DNA from: JAGPUQ01 sp036961295
Lineage (GTDB): Bacteria > Pseudomonadota > Gammaproteobacteria > Pseudomonadales > Porticoccaceae
Length of the DNA stretch: 64,000 nucleotides
Assembly (NCBI GenBank): GCA_036961295.1
Contig: JBALVX010000002.1
Span: forward strand, 434,001 to 498,000
Direction: 5' to 3'
The first letter of the stretch is position 1, and every line of letters begins with the position of its first letter. The translations under genes and the position numbers were made by a program. Of the stretch, positions 1-8,392 are shown piece by piece. The notes under the pieces were generated by a model. The model saw only the letters and a program-made list of their open reading frames with translations, did no database searches and was not told the DNA's origin.

Positions 1-1115
1 GGATATTGTTTTTTTATGGTGACCACCGCAAAGCGATAGGAACAACCTTCCGGCGGTAAATAAAAGTCGGTGATTTCCGGGAATTGCTTTTGTAGCAGCG
101 GTACAAATACCTCGTTGAGTGCGACGCCAAGAATAGCGGGTTCATCCGGTGGCCGTCCTGTGTAAGTGCTGTGGTAAATAGGATTTTCACGGTGGGTAAT
201 GCGCTCGATGGTGAATACCGGGAAGCGTTCGACCTCGTTGTAGTAGCCAGTATGATCGCCAAAAGGGCCTTCGTCGGCTTCATCGCCCGGCAATAAATGG
301 CCCTCCAGAATGATCTCCGCATTGGCGGGTACCTGTAGTTCGTTGCCGATACTTTTTGCCACTTCCGTTTTTTCGCCACGCAGTAAACCGGCAAAGGCAT
401 ATTCCGATAGCGTGTCGGGAATCGGCGTGACCGCGCCTAAAATGGTGGCGGGATCAGCACCCAACGCAATCGAGATGGGAAAGGCTTCGCCGGGATGGGC
501 TTGTTGCCACTCCTGAAAATCCAGTGCGCCGCCGCGCTGGGCCAGCCAGCGCATAATGACGCGGTTTTTGCCGATCACCTGCAATCGATAAATACCTAAA
601 TTTTGTCGCTCTTTCCCCGGGCCTCGGGTAATCACCAATGGCCAGGTGATTAGCGGCCCCGCATCGCCGGGCCAGCAGGTTTGTATGGGCAGTTTGCTTA
701 AATCAACAGCGTCGCCTTCGAGTATTACTTCCTGGCAGGCGGGTTTAGTAATTTCGCGCACCGGCATATTTAACACCGGTTTAAAGTTGTCGCGCTTCTG
801 CCATAAGTCCTTCAAACTTTTCGGCGGCTCGGGCTCTTTTAGGAAGGCCAGAAGTTCGCCAACTTCCCGTAACTCGCTGACTTGCTCCCGGCCCATGCCC
901 AGCGCGACCCGCTCGGGGGTACCAAACAAATTACCCAGCACCGGCATATCGTAACCACTAACGTTATCAAACAATAAAGCAGGGCCGCCCGCTTTGAGGG
1001 TGCGATCGCAAATTTCCGTAATTTCCAGATGAGGGCTGACGGGGGTGGTAATGCGTTTTAGTTCGCCACGGGCTTCCAGGAACTGGATAAAGTCGCGTAA
1101 ATCCCGGTAACTCAT
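1..1115 (-). CDS. ubiD: UbiD, 3-octaprenyl-4-hydroxybenzoate carboxy-lyase (partial, C-terminus off the window)
   Basis: UbiD is the prenylated-FMN-dependent decarboxylase that removes the ring carboxyl of 3-polyprenyl-4-hydroxybenzoate in ubiquinone synthesis. The frame runs open from the left edge to an ATG at 1113-1115 (protein begins MSYRDLRDFIQFLEARGEL), giving about 371 residues. The family is about 490 residues long, so roughly the last quarter lies outside. The hallmark segment GPFGDHTGYYNEVE, which carries a conserved acidic/cofactor-site region, is near residue 285. No ubiX partner is in the window; coq7, another ubiquinone gene, is at 30252. Family assignment is strong from the N-terminal sequence and this motif. 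Confidence 0.95.
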   Translation of the reverse strand, partial: MSYRDLRDFIQFLEARGELKRITTPVSPHLEITEICDRTLKAGGPALLFDNVSGYDMPVLGNLFGTPERVALGMGREQVSELREVGELLAFLKEPEPPKSLKDLWQKRDNFKPVLNMPVREITKPACQEVILEGDAVDLSKLPIQTCWPGDAGPLITWPLVITRGPGKERQNLGIYRLQVIGKNRVIMRWLAQRGGALDFQEWQQAHPGEAFPISIALGADPATILGAVTPIPDTLSEYAFAGLLRGEKTEVAKSIGNELQVPANAEIILEGHLLPGDEADEGPFGDHTGYYNEVERFPVFTIERITHRENPIYHSTYTGRPPDEPAILGVALNEVFVPLLQKQFPEITDFYLPPEGCSYRFAVVTIKKQY

Positions 1116-1271
1116 AATCTAATCTGCTTAGGTAAGATGTGCTGAGTGTTACGACATTAGTGCACTAATGCAAGGGCAGCGTGCATGTATGAAAGCATTA
1201 CGGGCATTGTTTTCGTGATTGACGCCCGGTATGGTAAAGCCCAATTATTGAACCCCACAGAGAGTAAGGCC

Positions 1272-2237
1272 ATGAGTAATCTATCGGTAGAAAAAAGCGC
1301 TTTAGGTTCCAGTGAGTTACAGGTCAGCCGGCTGGGTCTTGGCTGCATGGGAATGTCGGAATTTTACGGCCCATCGGACGAGGCCGAATCCATCAAAACC
1401 TTGCACGAAGCTATTGAGCTAGGCGTGAATTTTTTTGATACCGCCGACATGTACGGCAGCGGCCTTAACGAAAAATTATTGGGCCGGGCATTTGCGGGCA
1501 AGTGGAATCAAGTGGTGCTGGCCACTAAGTTCGGCATATTGCGCGATAGCGAAGGCGGTATTTCCGGACTCAATGGCAGACCCGAATATATTAAACAGGC
1601 TTGCGAGGGCAGCTTAAAGCGTTTGGGTACCGAGACCATCGATCTGTATTACGCCCACCGCATCGATCCCGAAGTGCCAATAGAAGACACCGTCGGCGCG
1701 ATGGCCGATTTAGTCACGGAAGGCAAAGTGCGATATTTAGGTTTGAGTGAAGCCACACCCGATGAGTTACGCCGAGCGCAAGGCATTCACGACATCAGCG
1801 CATTGCAAACCGAATACTCCCTGTGGAGCCGAGATGTCGAGGGCGACATCCTCGATACCTGCCGGGAGTTGAATGTTGCCTTCGTCGCCTATAGCCCGCT
1901 GGGCCGGGGCTTTCTGACCGGTGCTATCCCATCGCGGGATTCCTTAGATGCTCAAGACTATCGGCTCGCGACACCGCGCTTTCAGGAGGATGCGCTGGCG
2001 GAAAACAAAAAGTTTCTCGACATCGTCAACAATATTGCCGAACAAAAAAGTATTACCGCTGCGCAAGTAGCGCTGTCCTGGGTGCTCAATCAGGGCGACG
2101 AGATATTCCCCATTCCTGGCACACGAAAAATTTCGCGCCTAAAAGAAAATCTGGCGGCATTAAACGTGTCGTTTAGTCCGAAGGAGTTGGCGGATATTCG
2201 CGCACAGCTGCCAATGGCACAGGGCGATCGATATTAA
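1272..2237 (+). CDS. Aldo/keto reductase (AKR13/IolS-like)
   Basis: NADPH-dependent oxidoreductase of the TIM-barrel aldo/keto reductase family, 321 residues; the substrate cannot be told from sequence. The catalytic tetrad is visible as D56 and Y61 (DTADMYG), K86 (ATKFG) and H129 (YAHRID). The C-terminal GTRK...ENLAA segment matches the NADP-binding loop. The frame is open further upstream to 1185, but the ATG at 1272 is preceded by an AGAGTAAGG ribosome site and begins just before the usual LGSSELQVSRLGLG start of the family, so it is preferred. It stands alone, on the opposite strand to ubiD. Confidence 0.9.
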   Translation: MSNLSVEKSALGSSELQVSRLGLGCMGMSEFYGPSDEAESIKTLHEAIELGVNFFDTADMYGSGLNEKLLGRAFAGKWNQVVLATKFGILRDSEGGISGLNGRPEYIKQACEGSLKRLGTETIDLYYAHRIDPEVPIEDTVGAMADLVTEGKVRYLGLSEATPDELRRAQGIHDISALQTEYSLWSRDVEGDILDTCRELNVAFVAYSPLGRGFLTGAIPSRDSLDAQDYRLATPRFQEDALAENKKFLDIVNNIAEQKSITAAQVALSWVLNQGDEIFPIPGTRKISRLKENLAALNVSFSPKELADIRAQLPMAQGDRY

Positions 2238-2312
2238 TTTTTGCTTATGCCGACAGTTACCTAGAAGCTCTCTTTAAAGAAAGAGTCTATCTATAGCTAT
2301 TGAGAATTTTTT

Positions 2313-2741
2313 ATGTCCCACGACTGGATTGAAGTGCTACACATTATCAGTGTTATCTGCTGGTTTGCGGCACTATTTTATTTGCCGCGTTTATTTGTCT
2401 ACCACGCCTCGGCTGAGGACGCCGTAGGCATTGAGCGCTTCAAAATAATGGAACGTAAATTACTGCGCGGCATCGCCAACCCCGCGATGGTCGCTACCCT
2501 CGTTTTCGGTATCTGGTTAGCAAGCCTGGCTCCAGACTATTATCTGCATCAAGCCTGGTTTTGGGTAAAGGTTAGTATGGTGAGCTTGTTGGTGATTTAT
2601 CATTTCGCGTGTATTTATTTTATGAAACAATTTCGCGATGATAAAAACACGCGCAGTCATGTTTTTTATCGGTGGTTTAATGAAGTGCCGGTAGTGATTT
2701 TGATTGTGGTTGTTATTATGGTTGTGATTCGCCCTTTTTGA
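2313..2741 (+). CDS. hemJ: HemJ-type protoporphyrinogen IX oxidase
   Basis: Integral membrane protein of 142 residues in the HemJ (formerly UPF0093) family. These convert protoporphyrinogen IX to protoporphyrin IX in haem synthesis in bacteria lacking HemG/HemY. About four hydrophobic helices are seen. The conserved His10 (EVLHIISV) and Lys86 (FWVKVSM) proposed to act at the haem/active site are present, as is the family signature RWFNEVP at 121-127. hemL and hemB follow within 3 kb on the same strand, which supports the haem role. A small hairpin (CTCTTTAAAGAAAGAG) lies in the 75-nt leader but has no U-tract. Confidence 0.9.
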   Translation: MSHDWIEVLHIISVICWFAALFYLPRLFVYHASAEDAVGIERFKIMERKLLRGIANPAMVATLVFGIWLASLAPDYYLHQAWFWVKVSMVSLLVIYHFACIYFMKQFRDDKNTRSHVFYRWFNEVPVVILIVVVIMVVIRPF

Positions 2742-2748
2742 TTTTACT

Positions 2749-4167
2749 TTGAAAGCAAAGCCCCCACTTCATTCGAACACTCCCGCTCGCTCAGGCCGTG
2801 GCGCTCGCGCTCAGCAGCGTACTGAGGCGATCGTCAATGCGCCAATCGGGCCGACCTTACTGCGCCTAACCCTGCCGATGATCGCCGGAATTATTTCCTT
2901 GATGCTACTGGGGCTGGTGGATTCTTATTTTGTCGGTCAACTAGGGCTCGACGAACTCGCGGCGCTGGGTTTCACCCTGCCGGTTATTTCCAGTGCCCAC
3001 GGCATTGCCCTGGGAATCGGTATGGCCTTATCCGTACTGATTTCACGCATGCTGGGGGCGGGAAATATTGACCAGGCTGCGCGCACTATCAGCGATGGTC
3101 GCTACCTGACTATTGCCGTGGCAATCATCATGCAGTTGCTGTTGTGGTTGTTCTTTGAACCCTTGTTTAAAATGTTGGGCGCGGGCGTAGAAGTTATGCC
3201 GCACATTCGCGACTATATGTTTATCTGGTTGCCATCGATCCCACTGATGTTTTTAAACATTACCGGCAATACCGTACTGCGGGCGGCGGGCAGCCCGGCT
3301 AAATCAGCTTTTCTGTTATTTATGGTCGCTCTGCTAAACGGAATTTTCGATCCGCTATTTATTTTTGGTTTCGGAGCCATTCCCGGCATGGGAATGATCG
3401 GCGCTTCGCTGGCCACGGTGCTAGCGTGGATGATTACTTACGCCATATCAGTGTTTATGTTGGGTTATCAGGAAAAACTGCTGGTGCGAACATTACCGAG
3501 CTGGCCGAGCTTGCTGGAAAGCTGGCGCAAGCTTATGCGCATCGGCATCCCGGCGGTGTGCGCAAACTTGATGACCCCCGTTGCGGCGGGTGTGCTCACC
3601 GCGATGATGGCGGGGTTTGGAACCTCGGCGGTGGCTGGTTTCGGCGTCGCCATTCGCGTCGAAGCGGTGTGCTTGATGATTGCTTTTGCGCTGTCGTCCA
3701 CCTTGCCAATGTTTATCGGGCAAAACCTGGGCGCGGGCAAAATCGAGCGAGTGCGGCGCGCCCTCTACGGCAGTTTAGGTTTTGTGCTGATTTTTCAAAC
3801 GCTGGTCTACCTTGGCTTACGGGTGTTGCCAGCCATTGGGCCACTATTCTCTGAGGTGGAATCTGTCGTTGCTATTATTAACGATTATTTGTTACTGGTG
3901 CCGCTAACCTACGGTGGCCACGCTGTGGTGATTTTAGTGATGGTGTCGCTAAATGCGATGAATAAACCACGTATAGCCCTGGCGGTTACCACTTTGCGGT
4001 TGGTGCTTATCAATTTGCCCCTGGCCTATGTGGGGGCACAGTTCTATGGCACTCTCGGCCTGTTTGTCGGCTACGCATTGGGTAACATCATTTCAGGTAT
4101 TTTGGCTTTTGTGATTATGCGGAGAGTGTGGCGGCGGGATGTAGGCGTACTCGCTACCCATATTTAA
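2749..4167 (+). CDS. MATE family multidrug/Na+ antiporter
   Basis: Membrane exporter of the MATE family, about 472 residues with twelve predicted hydrophobic helices in two homologous halves (GIISLMLLGLVDSYFVGQLG early; AVCANLMTPVAAGVLTAMMAG in the second half). It probably exports cationic compounds using an ion gradient; the substrate is unknown. The start is uncertain: the only in-frame start near hemJ is TTG at 2749, 7 nt after the hemJ stop and without a clear ribosome site. The next ATG (2878) would remove part of the first helix. The first ~30 residues are Arg/Ala-rich and poorly conserved. Transcribed with hemJ. Confidence 0.87.
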   Translation: MKAKPPLHSNTPARSGRGARAQQRTEAIVNAPIGPTLLRLTLPMIAGIISLMLLGLVDSYFVGQLGLDELAALGFTLPVISSAHGIALGIGMALSVLISRMLGAGNIDQAARTISDGRYLTIAVAIIMQLLLWLFFEPLFKMLGAGVEVMPHIRDYMFIWLPSIPLMFLNITGNTVLRAAGSPAKSAFLLFMVALLNGIFDPLFIFGFGAIPGMGMIGASLATVLAWMITYAISVFMLGYQEKLLVRTLPSWPSLLESWRKLMRIGIPAVCANLMTPVAAGVLTAMMAGFGTSAVAGFGVAIRVEAVCLMIAFALSSTLPMFIGQNLGAGKIERVRRALYGSLGFVLIFQTLVYLGLRVLPAIGPLFSEVESVVAIINDYLLLVPLTYGGHAVVILVMVSLNAMNKPRIALAVTTLRLVLINLPLAYVGAQFYGTLGLFVGYALGNIISGILAFVIMRRVWRRDVGVLATHI

Positions 4168-4279
4168 TTTTTCTTTGGACAAGAATTTTTCGTCAACACC
4201 GGAATGCACTTCTGCTAAAGTAAGCGGCTTAATCAAGCCTTACCCCTCTACTTAACCCCTACTTAGATACTACCCCTCC

Positions 4280-5560
4280 ATGACCCAATCCCAAGACTGT
4301 TTCGAAGCCGCTCAACGACATATTCCCGGCGGAGTTAATTCGCCCGTACGTGCGTTCCGCGCCGTGGGTGGCTCACCGGTATTTTTTGAACGTGCCGATG
4401 GCCCCTATCTTTACGATGTCTCCGGTAAGCGTTATGTCGACTATGTGCAATCCTGGGGGCCGATGATTCTCGGCCACAATCACCCGGCAGTGATCGGAGC
4501 GATTCGTGCGCAATTGGACAAGGGCCTGAGTTTTGGCGCGCCCACTGAGCTGGAAACTCGCATGGCCGATACCCTCTGCGAACTGGTACCGGGGATGGAT
4601 ATGGTACGCATGGTGAATTCCGGTACCGAGGCCACCATGAGCGCAATTCGACTAGCCAGAGGCGTCACCGGTCGAGATAAAATTATTAAATTTGAAGGCT
4701 GTTACCACGGCCACAGCGATTCCTTGTTAGTGAAAGCCGGCTCCGGCGCACTCACCTTGGGCGTACCCAGCTCTCCCGGTGTGCCCGCCGCACTGGCCGA
4801 TCACACCGTAACTCTTAGCTACAACGATAATGACAGTGTTGCAGAGGCCTTTGCCGCCCTTGGCGAACAAGTCGCCTGCGTTATCGTGGAACCGGTGGCG
4901 GGCAATATGAGCTGCATTCCGCCTGCGCCCGGTTTTTTAGCAACATTACGCGAGCACTGCACTCAACACGGTGCTTTATTGATTATCGATGAAGTGATGA
5001 CCGGCTTTCGAGTTGGGCCACACGGTGCTGTAGGCCGCTATAACATCGATGCGGATATTACCTGTCTTGGCAAAGTGATTGGTGGCGGCATGCCGGTAGG
5101 TGCTTTTGGTGGTAAGCGAGAGATTATGGAACACCTCGCGCCATTGGGACCGGTGTATCAGGCGGGAACCTTGTCGGGCAACCCCGTTGCTATGGCGGCG
5201 GGACTGGCGACATTGGAACAGGTATCTCAGCCCGATTTCCACCAGGCTATTTTTGCACACACCGATGCACTGATTGCTGGTATTCGAGAGCGCGCCGCCA
5301 GTGCCGGTATTGCGTTAACCAGTAATCATGTAGGTTCGATGTTTGGTTTGTTTTTTACCGAAGACAGCGAAGTGACTAATTACCAGCAGGTCATGGCCTG
5401 CGATACCGAGCGTTTTAATCGTTTCTTCCACGGCATGTTAGAGGCCGGTGTTTACCTCGCTCCCGCCGCCTACGAAGCCGGCTTTATGTCGGCGGCGCAC
5501 AGTGACGAGGATATTGAGTTTACTCTCGATGCGGTAGAGCGAGTATTTGCGAGCTGGTGA
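4280..5560 (+). CDS. hemL: Glutamate-1-semialdehyde 2,1-aminomutase
   Basis: PLP enzyme that turns glutamate-1-semialdehyde into 5-aminolevulinate, the second step of the C5 haem pathway. Full length at 426 residues. The PLP lysine is K265 in CLGKVIGGGMPVGAFGG. D237 in IIDEVMTGFRVG pairs with the PLP ring nitrogen. NSGTEATMSAIRLAR (about 113-127) is the phosphate-binding segment. ATG at 4280 follows a pyrimidine-rich leader (4235-4279) holding loose copies of CTTACCCCT, with no good ribosome site visible. Next gene downstream is hemB. Confidence 0.97.
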   Translation: MTQSQDCFEAAQRHIPGGVNSPVRAFRAVGGSPVFFERADGPYLYDVSGKRYVDYVQSWGPMILGHNHPAVIGAIRAQLDKGLSFGAPTELETRMADTLCELVPGMDMVRMVNSGTEATMSAIRLARGVTGRDKIIKFEGCYHGHSDSLLVKAGSGALTLGVPSSPGVPAALADHTVTLSYNDNDSVAEAFAALGEQVACVIVEPVAGNMSCIPPAPGFLATLREHCTQHGALLIIDEVMTGFRVGPHGAVGRYNIDADITCLGKVIGGGMPVGAFGGKREIMEHLAPLGPVYQAGTLSGNPVAMAAGLATLEQVSQPDFHQAIFAHTDALIAGIRERAASAGIALTSNHVGSMFGLFFTEDSEVTNYQQVMACDTERFNRFFHGMLEAGVYLAPAAYEAGFMSAAHSDEDIEFTLDAVERVFASW

Positions 5561-5658
5561 AATACTGCGCAAGAACAGGCATTACCCGGTAAAATATCTG
5601 CCATAACTCGGTGACCCCATACCATCGACCTACTTACTTTTGGCGAGTGATAACGCTT

Positions 5659-6699
5659 ATGAACTGGCAAACCAACCGCGGCCCCTATCCTGCGACCCGT
5701 ATGCGGCGCACCCGTAGCAGTACGTTCTCGCGACGATTGACGCGGGAATCAAACCTTACTGTGGACGATCTGATTTACCCGGTATTTATTCTGGAAGGCG
5801 AAAATCAGCGCGAGCCGATAGCGTCTATGCCGGGAATAGAGCGGCAGTCAGTGGATGTGTTGGTGGCTGCTGCCGCGGAGTTTGTGGCTCTGGGCATTCC
5901 GGCAATTGCCTTGTTTCCGGTGATTCCCGCCGACAAAAAATCCCTCGCTGCGGAAGAAGCTTATAACCCCGAGGGTTTGGTGCAGCGGGCGGTACGGGCG
6001 TTGAAAGCGGCGCATCCAGAGCTGGGTGTGATTACCGATGTCGCGCTAGATCCCTATACGGTGCACGGGCAAGACGGCCTAATTGGCGTCAACGGTAATA
6101 GCAGCGATGGCAGTGACGACAACTACGTACTCAATGATGCGACAGTAGAAGTTCTGGCCAAGCAGGCCCTCTCCCACGCCGAAGCCGGGGCCGATATGCT
6201 AGCCCCGTCGGACATGATGGACGGCCGCATCGGCGCTATTCGCAGCGCACTGGAATCCACCGGGCATCACAATACGCAAATTCTCGCCTATGCGGCTAAG
6301 TACGCCTCCAGCTACTACGGCCCGTTTCGCGATGCGGTGGGTTCGGCAGACAATCTGAAAGGCGGCGACAAATACAGTTATCAAATGGACCCCGCCAACA
6401 GCGATGAAGCCCTGCACGAATGTGCCCTCGATCTTGCGGAAGGTGCGGACATTATTATGGTGAAGCCGGGTATGCCCTATCTCGACATCGTGCGCCGGGT
6501 AAAACACGAATTGCGCGCGCCGACTTTTGTGTATCAGGTCAGCGGTGAGTACGCCATGCACAAAGCCGCCGGTGCTAATGGCTGGTTGGATGAAGAGGCA
6601 GTGATGATGGAGTCGTTGCTCGCGTTTAAGCGCGCCGGTGCCGATGCCATTTTGACCTACTTCGCAGTTGCTGCCGCGCGACTGCTCAAACAATCTTGA
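5659..6699 (+). CDS. hemB: Delta-aminolevulinic acid dehydratase (porphobilinogen synthase)
   Basis: Condenses two 5-aminolevulinates into porphobilinogen. 346 residues from the ATG at 5659. An upstream ATG at 5611 would add 16 residues not expected in the family. The two Schiff-base lysines are K214 (YAAKYASSYYGPFR) and K269 (MVKPGMPYLD). The metal-site loop reads DVALDPYTVHGQDG (127-140) with Asp/Ala in place of the three cysteines of zinc enzymes. This is the Mg-dependent, Pseudomonas-type variant. The last codons overlap the start of rsmC (TTGA), so translation is probably coupled. Confidence 0.96.
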   Translation: MNWQTNRGPYPATRMRRTRSSTFSRRLTRESNLTVDDLIYPVFILEGENQREPIASMPGIERQSVDVLVAAAAEFVALGIPAIALFPVIPADKKSLAAEEAYNPEGLVQRAVRALKAAHPELGVITDVALDPYTVHGQDGLIGVNGNSSDGSDDNYVLNDATVEVLAKQALSHAEAGADMLAPSDMMDGRIGAIRSALESTGHHNTQILAYAAKYASSYYGPFRDAVGSADNLKGGDKYSYQMDPANSDEALHECALDLAEGADIIMVKPGMPYLDIVRRVKHELRAPTFVYQVSGEYAMHKAAGANGWLDEEAVMMESLLAFKRAGADAILTYFAVAAARLLKQS

Positions 6700-7865
6700 C
6701 AGATCCTCTGGTCGATTTGGTTTCTGCGGATCTTACTGCAGTAGACCTTACTTCGGTAGGTGATGGGAAAACTGGTTCGGCCTTGTTAGTGGCCGATGAA
6801 AACTGCTCCGAAGCGCTACTCGATTCACTGCCCGCACACATTCAAATATTAACCAATCGCTGGGGTCTGTATCAGCACGCGCTGGACTGTGGGCTGACCG
6901 CCTATTTCAATGATTTTGATTTTTCGGTGTTAGCGTCTCCGCCGCGCATTATTTATTATCGTATCTCCAAAGAAAAAGCCGTGACGCATCACGTGATAAA
7001 CCAGAGTTTTTCTGTATTGCCGGTGGGCGGGCAATTTATTCTGTGGGGCGAAAAAAAAGCAGGCGTTAAAACCTATATTAAAAAAACCAATGTCTTGTTT
7101 GATGATGCGGTTAGCGCAAAGAAATCCGGTAAGGATTATGTGGCGATATGGGAAAAAGCCGCGCTGCAAGATTCAGCACTAGCGGATCACAGTCTCGACG
7201 ATAGCGACTATCCCCGATTGAGAGCCGAGATAAATTTCGACGACAAAGCACTCTTTACCAAGCCCGGTCTGTTTGGTTGGGATAAAGTGGATCGGGGCAG
7301 CGCGCTATTAATTGATCACCTGGATAAATTCTTTGCCGGTTTTAAGACCCGCCCGGAAAATCTGTTAGACCTGGGCTGTGGCTACGGTTTATTAACGGCA
7401 GCTGCGGCCAGTCGAGGTATCCCTCAGGTAACTGCCGTCGATAATTGCGCCGCTGCTTTACTGGCCTGCGAAAAAAATATGTTAGATCTGTGCCCGGCCT
7501 TATATAAAACGGCAATCGCAGACGTGGCGGATAGTGAGTCCGAGACAAAAGTATTTAAGGGTCGGGCCATCGCGGCTGATTGCCGGGCGGCATACGTTGA
7601 AAGTTTTAGTCAGCAAATCAATGAAAAATTTGATGTGGTGTTGTGTAACCCGCCCTTTCATCAAGGTTTTGATACGGAGCGAGAATTGACGGAGGCATTT
7701 TTAGCCGCTGTCGCTCATCAGCTCAAACCCGGTGGGCAAGCGCTGTTTGTTACTAATCGTTTTATTGCTTTGGAAAAAACCGCAGCAGGTTTTTTTAATC
7801 AGGTTTCAACACTGGCCGAAAATCGCGAATTTCGTTTGACCACACTGCAGCACGTAAAAAAATAA
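6696..7865 (+). CDS. rsmC: 16S rRNA (guanine1207-N2)-methyltransferase RsmC
   Basis: SAM-dependent methyltransferase of about 389 residues with the two-lobed RsmC layout. The N-terminal pseudo-methyltransferase half is followed by the active half with LDLGCGYGLL (motif I, around residue 223) and the N6/N2-amino methylase motif NPPFHQGF. It begins at TTG 6696, overlapping the hemB stop by 4 nt; no ATG is available in the first part. The extreme N-terminus carries three in-frame 15-nt repeats (DLVSA, DLTAV, DLTSV at 6714-6758), which the family does not normally have. Confidence 0.88.
   Translation: MTDPLVDLVSADLTAVDLTSVGDGKTGSALLVADENCSEALLDSLPAHIQILTNRWGLYQHALDCGLTAYFNDFDFSVLASPPRIIYYRISKEKAVTHHVINQSFSVLPVGGQFILWGEKKAGVKTYIKKTNVLFDDAVSAKKSGKDYVAIWEKAALQDSALADHSLDDSDYPRLRAEINFDDKALFTKPGLFGWDKVDRGSALLIDHLDKFFAGFKTRPENLLDLGCGYGLLTAAAASRGIPQVTAVDNCAAALLACEKNMLDLCPALYKTAIADVADSESETKVFKGRAIAADCRAAYVESFSQQINEKFDVVLCNPPFHQGFDTERELTEAFLAAVAHQLKPGGQALFVTNRFIALEKTAAGFFNQVSTLAENREFRLTTLQHVKK
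6714..6758 (+). repeat. In-frame 15-nt tandem repeat x3 in rsmC
   Basis: Units 6714-6728, 6729-6743 and 6744-6758 encode DLVSA, DLTAV and DLTSV. The last two differ at only three or so positions. They lie directly after the TTG start, in a region not conserved in RsmC. Confidence 0.75.
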
Positions 7866-7877
7866 CAGTAGGTTTTA

Positions 7878-8381
7878 CTACGGGTTAGTTTTGGCCAGCA
7901 AGCTGTCGAGCTTGTGCCGAGTCGCACTACCCGAGGAACTAAAGGCAATACCTTTAAGGGCCATTTGTCGCGCCTGCGTCGGCTGCTCTTTGGCCAGGTA
8001 GCAATTTCCCAATATCAAATACACTTCCGGGCGGCGGGAGTCGATGCGCTGGGCGCGCTCGGCAAAGGCAACTGCATTATCGTAACGGGTTTCGCGATAG
8101 GCATTCCACGCGCTGTCGAGCAGAGAGTCTACGGCGCTGGGTGCGACCTGGGGGCGAGACGCGATGGGCTCGATAACCGTCGGCGCTGGTTTGTCTTCGG
8201 CGCCGGGGTAGGGTCCCGGCTGAGGTTGAGGGGAGGGATAAGTATTGGGATCGGTCGCCGGTGGTGAAGGCATCAATATTACCGGCGCGCTTGGTCCCTG
8301 GTAGATAGGTGTACAGGCGCTCAGTATCAGCAACAGCGCCAGCAAGGCTACGTTGCGCAAAGAAAAGGGTGTTGTTCGCAT
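7878..8381 (-). CDS. TPR-containing lipoprotein downstream of PBP1b
   Basis: Predicted outer-membrane-type lipoprotein of 167 residues. The signal peptide MRTTPFSLRNVALLALLLILSAC ends in the lipobox LSAC, with lipidated Cys near residue 23. A Pro-rich linker (PSPQPQPGPYPG) follows, then a tetratricopeptide-like segment (SAWNAYRETRYDNAVAFAERA and VYLILGNCYLAKEQPTQAR, about 85-145). The ATG at 8379-8381 is chosen because the hydrophobic signal starts there; another in-frame ATG 30 nt upstream would overlap mrcB spacing. It lies 11 nt after mrcB on the same strand, so it may work with cell-wall synthesis, perhaps as a PBP1b partner in the manner of lipoprotein activators. That function is inference. 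Confidence 0.82.
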   Translation of the reverse strand: MRTTPFSLRNVALLALLLILSACTPIYQGPSAPVILMPSPPATDPNTYPSPQPQPGPYPGAEDKPAPTVIEPIASRPQVAPSAVDSLLDSAWNAYRETRYDNAVAFAERAQRIDSRRPEVYLILGNCYLAKEQPTQARQMALKGIAFSSSGSATRHKLDSLLAKTNP

Positions 8382-8392
8382 ATGTTTCCCGC

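Noticed and set aside
6199..6693. 164-codon minus-strand frame opposite hemB
   Set aside because: Shadow frame of hemB with no start context or recognisable domain.
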